A model generated the notes under the pieces. That model was not told the DNA's origin. It saw only the letters and a list, made by a program, of their open reading frames with translations, and searched no databases. Below, one piece after another: positions 14,513-15,686 of a stretch of 15,686 nucleotides of DNA. This DNA is from Candidatus Latescibacterota bacterium (GTDB lineage: Bacteria > JAAXHH01): NCBI GenBank assembly GCA_022821935.1, contig JAJECR010000349.1:1-15686 (forward strand). Direction: 5' to 3'. Position numbers and translations under genes: made by a program. Every line of letters starts with the position of its first letter. The first letter of the stretch is position 1.

Positions 14513-14947
14513 CTACGACCGCTTCTTCGCTTCCATCACGTTAGTCGACCGGCTCGCTACCTGCGCCTCGATCTCCTTGCGCGTCCAGTGCTTTCCCCTG
14601 TTCATGCCTCCGCAGGTCTCCGCTTCCCGTTCCCACCGGCGTTTCGACTTCAGGACGTCCTGCCAGAAGGGATAGCTGCTGCACTGTGAGGGACGGACCG
14701 GATAGATGGTACATCCCCGGTCATAGAAGACGCAGGGACCGCCATCCGGAGAAACCAGGGAGACGCAGCCATCTATTTCCTCCGTGTATCTTTCCAGAAA
14801 GGTCTCGAAAGGCAGGTCCAGGTACTCGGCGATGCGCCGGAACTCCTTCTCGCTGCCGTAGACGAATCCCCCCGGGAAGGTGCAGCAGTGGCCGCATCCG
14901 TGGCAGGAAAACTGCAGCCCTTCGTGCCAGAATTTGCCTTTAGCCAT
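14513..14947 (-). CDS. YkgJ family cysteine cluster protein (putative zinc/iron chelator)
   Basis: The conserved region starts LQFSCHGCGHCC (Cys15, 18, 21 and 22), the CxxCxxCC signature of the YkgJ/UPF0153 family. Further cysteines follow at 61, 72, 79 (DRGCTIYPVRPSQC), 89 and 112 (ETCGG). The C-I/T-I-Y-x-x-RP-x-x-C motif is also typical. Family members are small cytoplasmic proteins believed to bind zinc or an Fe-S cluster; their role is not established, though some sit beside metal-dependent or modified enzymes. The ATG at 14947 gives 144 residues with an AGG 12 bases upstream; an ATG at 14965 would add six residues without a visible ribosome site. It lies 54 bp before the SelA-fold gene and after a stem-loop, in a co-directional run. 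Confidence 0.88.
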   Translation of the reverse strand: MAKGKFWHEGLQFSCHGCGHCCTFPGGFVYGSEKEFRRIAEYLDLPFETFLERYTEEIDGCVSLVSPDGGPCVFYDRGCTIYPVRPSQCSSYPFWQDVLKSKRRWEREAETCGGMNRGKHWTRKEIEAQVASRSTNVMEAKKRS

Positions 14948-14983
14948 GGCTATGGTCAACCTCATCTTTATCGGGTTGGTTTC

Positions 14984-15007
14984 GCGCTCTTGTTGTGCGA
15001 AGAGCGC
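14984..15007 (-). other. Intercistronic stem-loop between microprotein gene and ykgJ-like gene
   Basis: A perfect 8-bp inverted repeat (GCGCTCTT ... AAGAGCGC) closes an 8-base loop just after the stop of the 30-codon gene at 15011. No T-run follows in the direction of transcription, so it is more likely an mRNA-stabilising or attenuating hairpin than a strong intrinsic terminator. Confidence 0.5.
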
Positions 15008-15010
15008 ACG

Positions 15011-15103
15011 CTACATCGCCACCCCCGCCGTAATCAATAAGCCTGCAATACTCAGTATAACGCCAATTCCGGCGATGTAAACGATTGGACTTTCCCAGTT
15101 CAT
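15011..15103 (-). CDS. 30-residue single-span membrane microprotein
   Basis: A short gene begins at ATG 15103, with AGGA six bases upstream (in TAGGAAGAATC), and stops at TAG 15011. The product is MNWESPIVYIAGIGVILSIA then GLLITAGVAM: a short polar N-terminus and one Gly/Ala/Ile-rich hydrophobic helix from about residue 7 to the end. It lies 28 bp downstream of the heptad-repeat membrane protein and about 63 bp upstream of the YkgJ-like gene on the same strand. Small single-span proteins often modulate a larger membrane partner or are toxins of type I systems; neither is shown here. The good ribosome site and filled spacing favour a real gene. Confidence 0.5.
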   Translation of the reverse strand: MNWESPIVYIAGIGVILSIAGLLITAGVAM

Positions 15104-15131
15104 GATTCTTCCTATAGTGTTGACCCTCGAC

Positions 15132-15392
15132 TTAGTCACGTAATGAGGTCGAAACGGGATCTTTGGAAGATTCTTTTGGGTTACGCAGATGTTCCTCTAT
15201 CGACAACAACCGACTTTCGATCGCTTCAAAGCGACTGTCAATTGCGTCAAAGCGTCTGTCAATCGCTTCAAAGCGTCCGTCAATCGCTTCAAAGCGACTG
15301 TTCATGGTTTGCATACCGGTGAAGAAAACAACGAGGATCGTCAATATCGTTCCGGCAAATCCACCGAGCATTACCCAATCCTTACGTTCCAT
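15132..15392 (-). CDS. Small membrane-anchored protein with tandem heptad repeats
   Basis: The ATG at 15392 has GGAAGGA about five bases upstream, much better than the upstream TTG at 15422. The 86-residue product has a membrane span at about 7-26 (VMLGGFAGTILTILVVFFTG). Five consecutive heptads follow: SRFEAID, GRFEAID, RRFDAID, SRFEAIE, SRLLSIE, an ideal Phe/Ile-centred two- or three-stranded coiled coil. A polar tail (NPKESSKDPVSTSLRD) ends the protein. The first four heptads are encoded by imperfect 21-bp DNA repeats. Architecture matches the other small coiled-coil proteins in the window, but the sequence is too repetitive to prove descent. Function unknown. Confidence 0.7.
   Translation of the reverse strand: MERKDWVMLGGFAGTILTILVVFFTGMQTMNSRFEAIDGRFEAIDRRFDAIDSRFEAIESRLLSIEEHLRNPKESSKDPVSTSLRD
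15216..15299. repeat. Four imperfect 21-bp tandem repeats (heptad-encoding)
   Basis: Four consecutive 21-bp units related to TCAATCGCTTCAAAGCGTCC plus G encode one coiled-coil heptad each on the minus strand. Units differ at a few positions, mostly in Arg/Ser/Gly codons at the heptad edge. Confidence 0.88.
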
Positions 15393-15481
15393 TGTATTCC
15401 TTCCAGGTTTGATCTCTGACAATGAACGAATGACAGGATTGAGTGCGATTACCTGATTTGTAATTTGAACATAAGCGTGTC

Positions 15482-15487
15482 ATTATA
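15482..15487 (-). promoter_or_regulatory. Possible -10 element (TATAAT) upstream of the heptad-repeat gene
   Basis: On the minus strand a perfect TATAAT lies in the AT-rich 105-bp gap between the KLD-repeat gene and the ATG at 15392. No good -35 is seen at 16-18 bp, so this is only suggestive of a separate promoter for the downstream genes. Confidence 0.25.
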
Positions 15488-15497
15488 TCGTCAACGG

Positions 15498-15686
15498 TCA
15501 AAGAGCGGGCGACGCTCCTTCAGCAAGTAACTCGATCAGGCGTCCCAACTTCTCATCTATGTCATCCAGCTTGTCCAGCTTACGGTCCATTTCATCCAGC
15601 TTGTCCAGTTTGTCCAGCTTGTCCAGTTTGTCCAGTTTGTCCAGCTTACGATCCATTTCATCCAGCTTGTCCAGCTTGTCCAGCTT
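15498..15686 (-). CDS. Lys-Leu-Asp repeat protein, C-terminal part (5' end beyond window)
   Basis: The minus-strand frame is open from the window edge to a TGA at 15498-15500, giving 62 residues without a start, so the N-terminus lies outside. It reads as runs of KLD (three, six and two copies) separated by the four-residue insert EMDR, then DDIDEKLGRLIELLAEGASPAL. Leu or Met recurs every three residues with one four-residue step per insert, which fits an irregular amphipathic helix rather than a classical heptad coil. The DEKLGRLIELL ending recalls the RLGRVEG ends of the other small coil proteins. Upstream residues may include a membrane span as in the neighbours, but that cannot be seen. 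Function unknown. Confidence 0.65.
   Translation of the reverse strand, partial: KLDKLDKLDEMDRKLDKLDKLDKLDKLDKLDEMDRKLDKLDDIDEKLGRLIELLAEGASPAL
15551..15686. repeat. 9-bp tandem repeat array (KLD-encoding)
   Basis: About eleven complete units of the 9-mer CAGCTTGTC or its CAGTTTGTC variant, in groups interrupted by TTACGATCCATTTCAT-like 12-bp inserts, run to the window edge. Such arrays change length readily by slippage; every change stays in frame. Confidence 0.88.

Noticed and set aside
11488..14689. Long plus-strand frames (11488-12996 and 12968-14689) opposite the PurM-like and SelA-fold genes
   Set aside because: They are low-complexity translations antisense to genes with conserved motifs and good ribosome sites.
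15541..15686. The 9-bp array as a CRISPR array
   Set aside because: There are no spacers; units are contiguous, in frame and encode a protein.

Overview
The window is about 15.7 kb of GC-rich, densely coding bacterial chromosome. It holds no rRNA, tRNA, CRISPR array or transposase that I can recognise. The mix of genes (a Gfo/Idh/MocA oxidoreductase, a ceramidase-like protein, a mannonate-dehydratase-like enolase-superfamily enzyme, a large secreted M14 metallopeptidase, an exported alkaline-phosphatase-family enzyme) resembles the scavenging gene sets of uncultured Latescibacterota, Poribacteria or Gemmatimonadota-type genomes. That placement is a weak inference from gene content, not something the sequence proves.

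Layout. (1) Positions 1-2071, plus strand: the C-terminal part of a Gfo/Idh/MocA oxidoreductase, then a neutral/alkaline-ceramidase-like protein. (2) 2081-2700: a small minus-strand membrane/coiled-coil gene and a mostly empty 340-bp stretch with a plausible promoter (TTGACA-N16-TATCTT) for the next gene. (3) 2701-4434, plus: an exported alkaline-phosphatase/NPP-superfamily enzyme. (4) 4539-6556, minus: a class I polyphosphate kinase 2 and a saccharopine/lysine-dehydrogenase-like oxidoreductase. (5) 6855-11090, plus: an apparent three-gene transcription unit of M14 metallopeptidase, enolase-superfamily dehydratase and RDD membrane protein (10-bp gap, then a 4-bp overlap). (6) 11080-15686, all minus: read in the direction of transcription, a truncated (Lys-Leu-Asp)n repeat protein, a heptad-repeat membrane protein, a 30-residue single-span microprotein, a YkgJ-type zinc/iron-chelating Cys-cluster protein, a SelA-fold PLP enzyme with a twin-arginine/lipoprotein-like export signal, a divergent PurM-like ATP-binding enzyme, and two more small membrane/coiled-coil proteins.

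Two things stand out. First, five short minus-strand genes (2081, 11080, 11428, 15132, 15498) encode little beyond an N-terminal hydrophobic span (not visible in the truncated one) and a coiled coil. Two share a nearly identical C-terminal block (HDMNxRLGRVEG). Three carry in-frame tandem DNA repeats (21-bp heptad units, 9-bp KLD units) that look like recent length changes of the coil. Second, the ykgJ / SelA-fold / PurM-like cluster is unusual. The PLP enzyme appears to be exported, and the PurM-like gene next to it carries a 72-bp in-frame tandem duplication in its nucleotide-binding region whose two copies differ only by transitions.

The plus-strand operon and the phosphatase suggest peptide, sugar-acid and organophosphate scavenging at the cell surface; PPK2 links to polyphosphate energy storage. 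No shared pathway can be read directly from the sequence.
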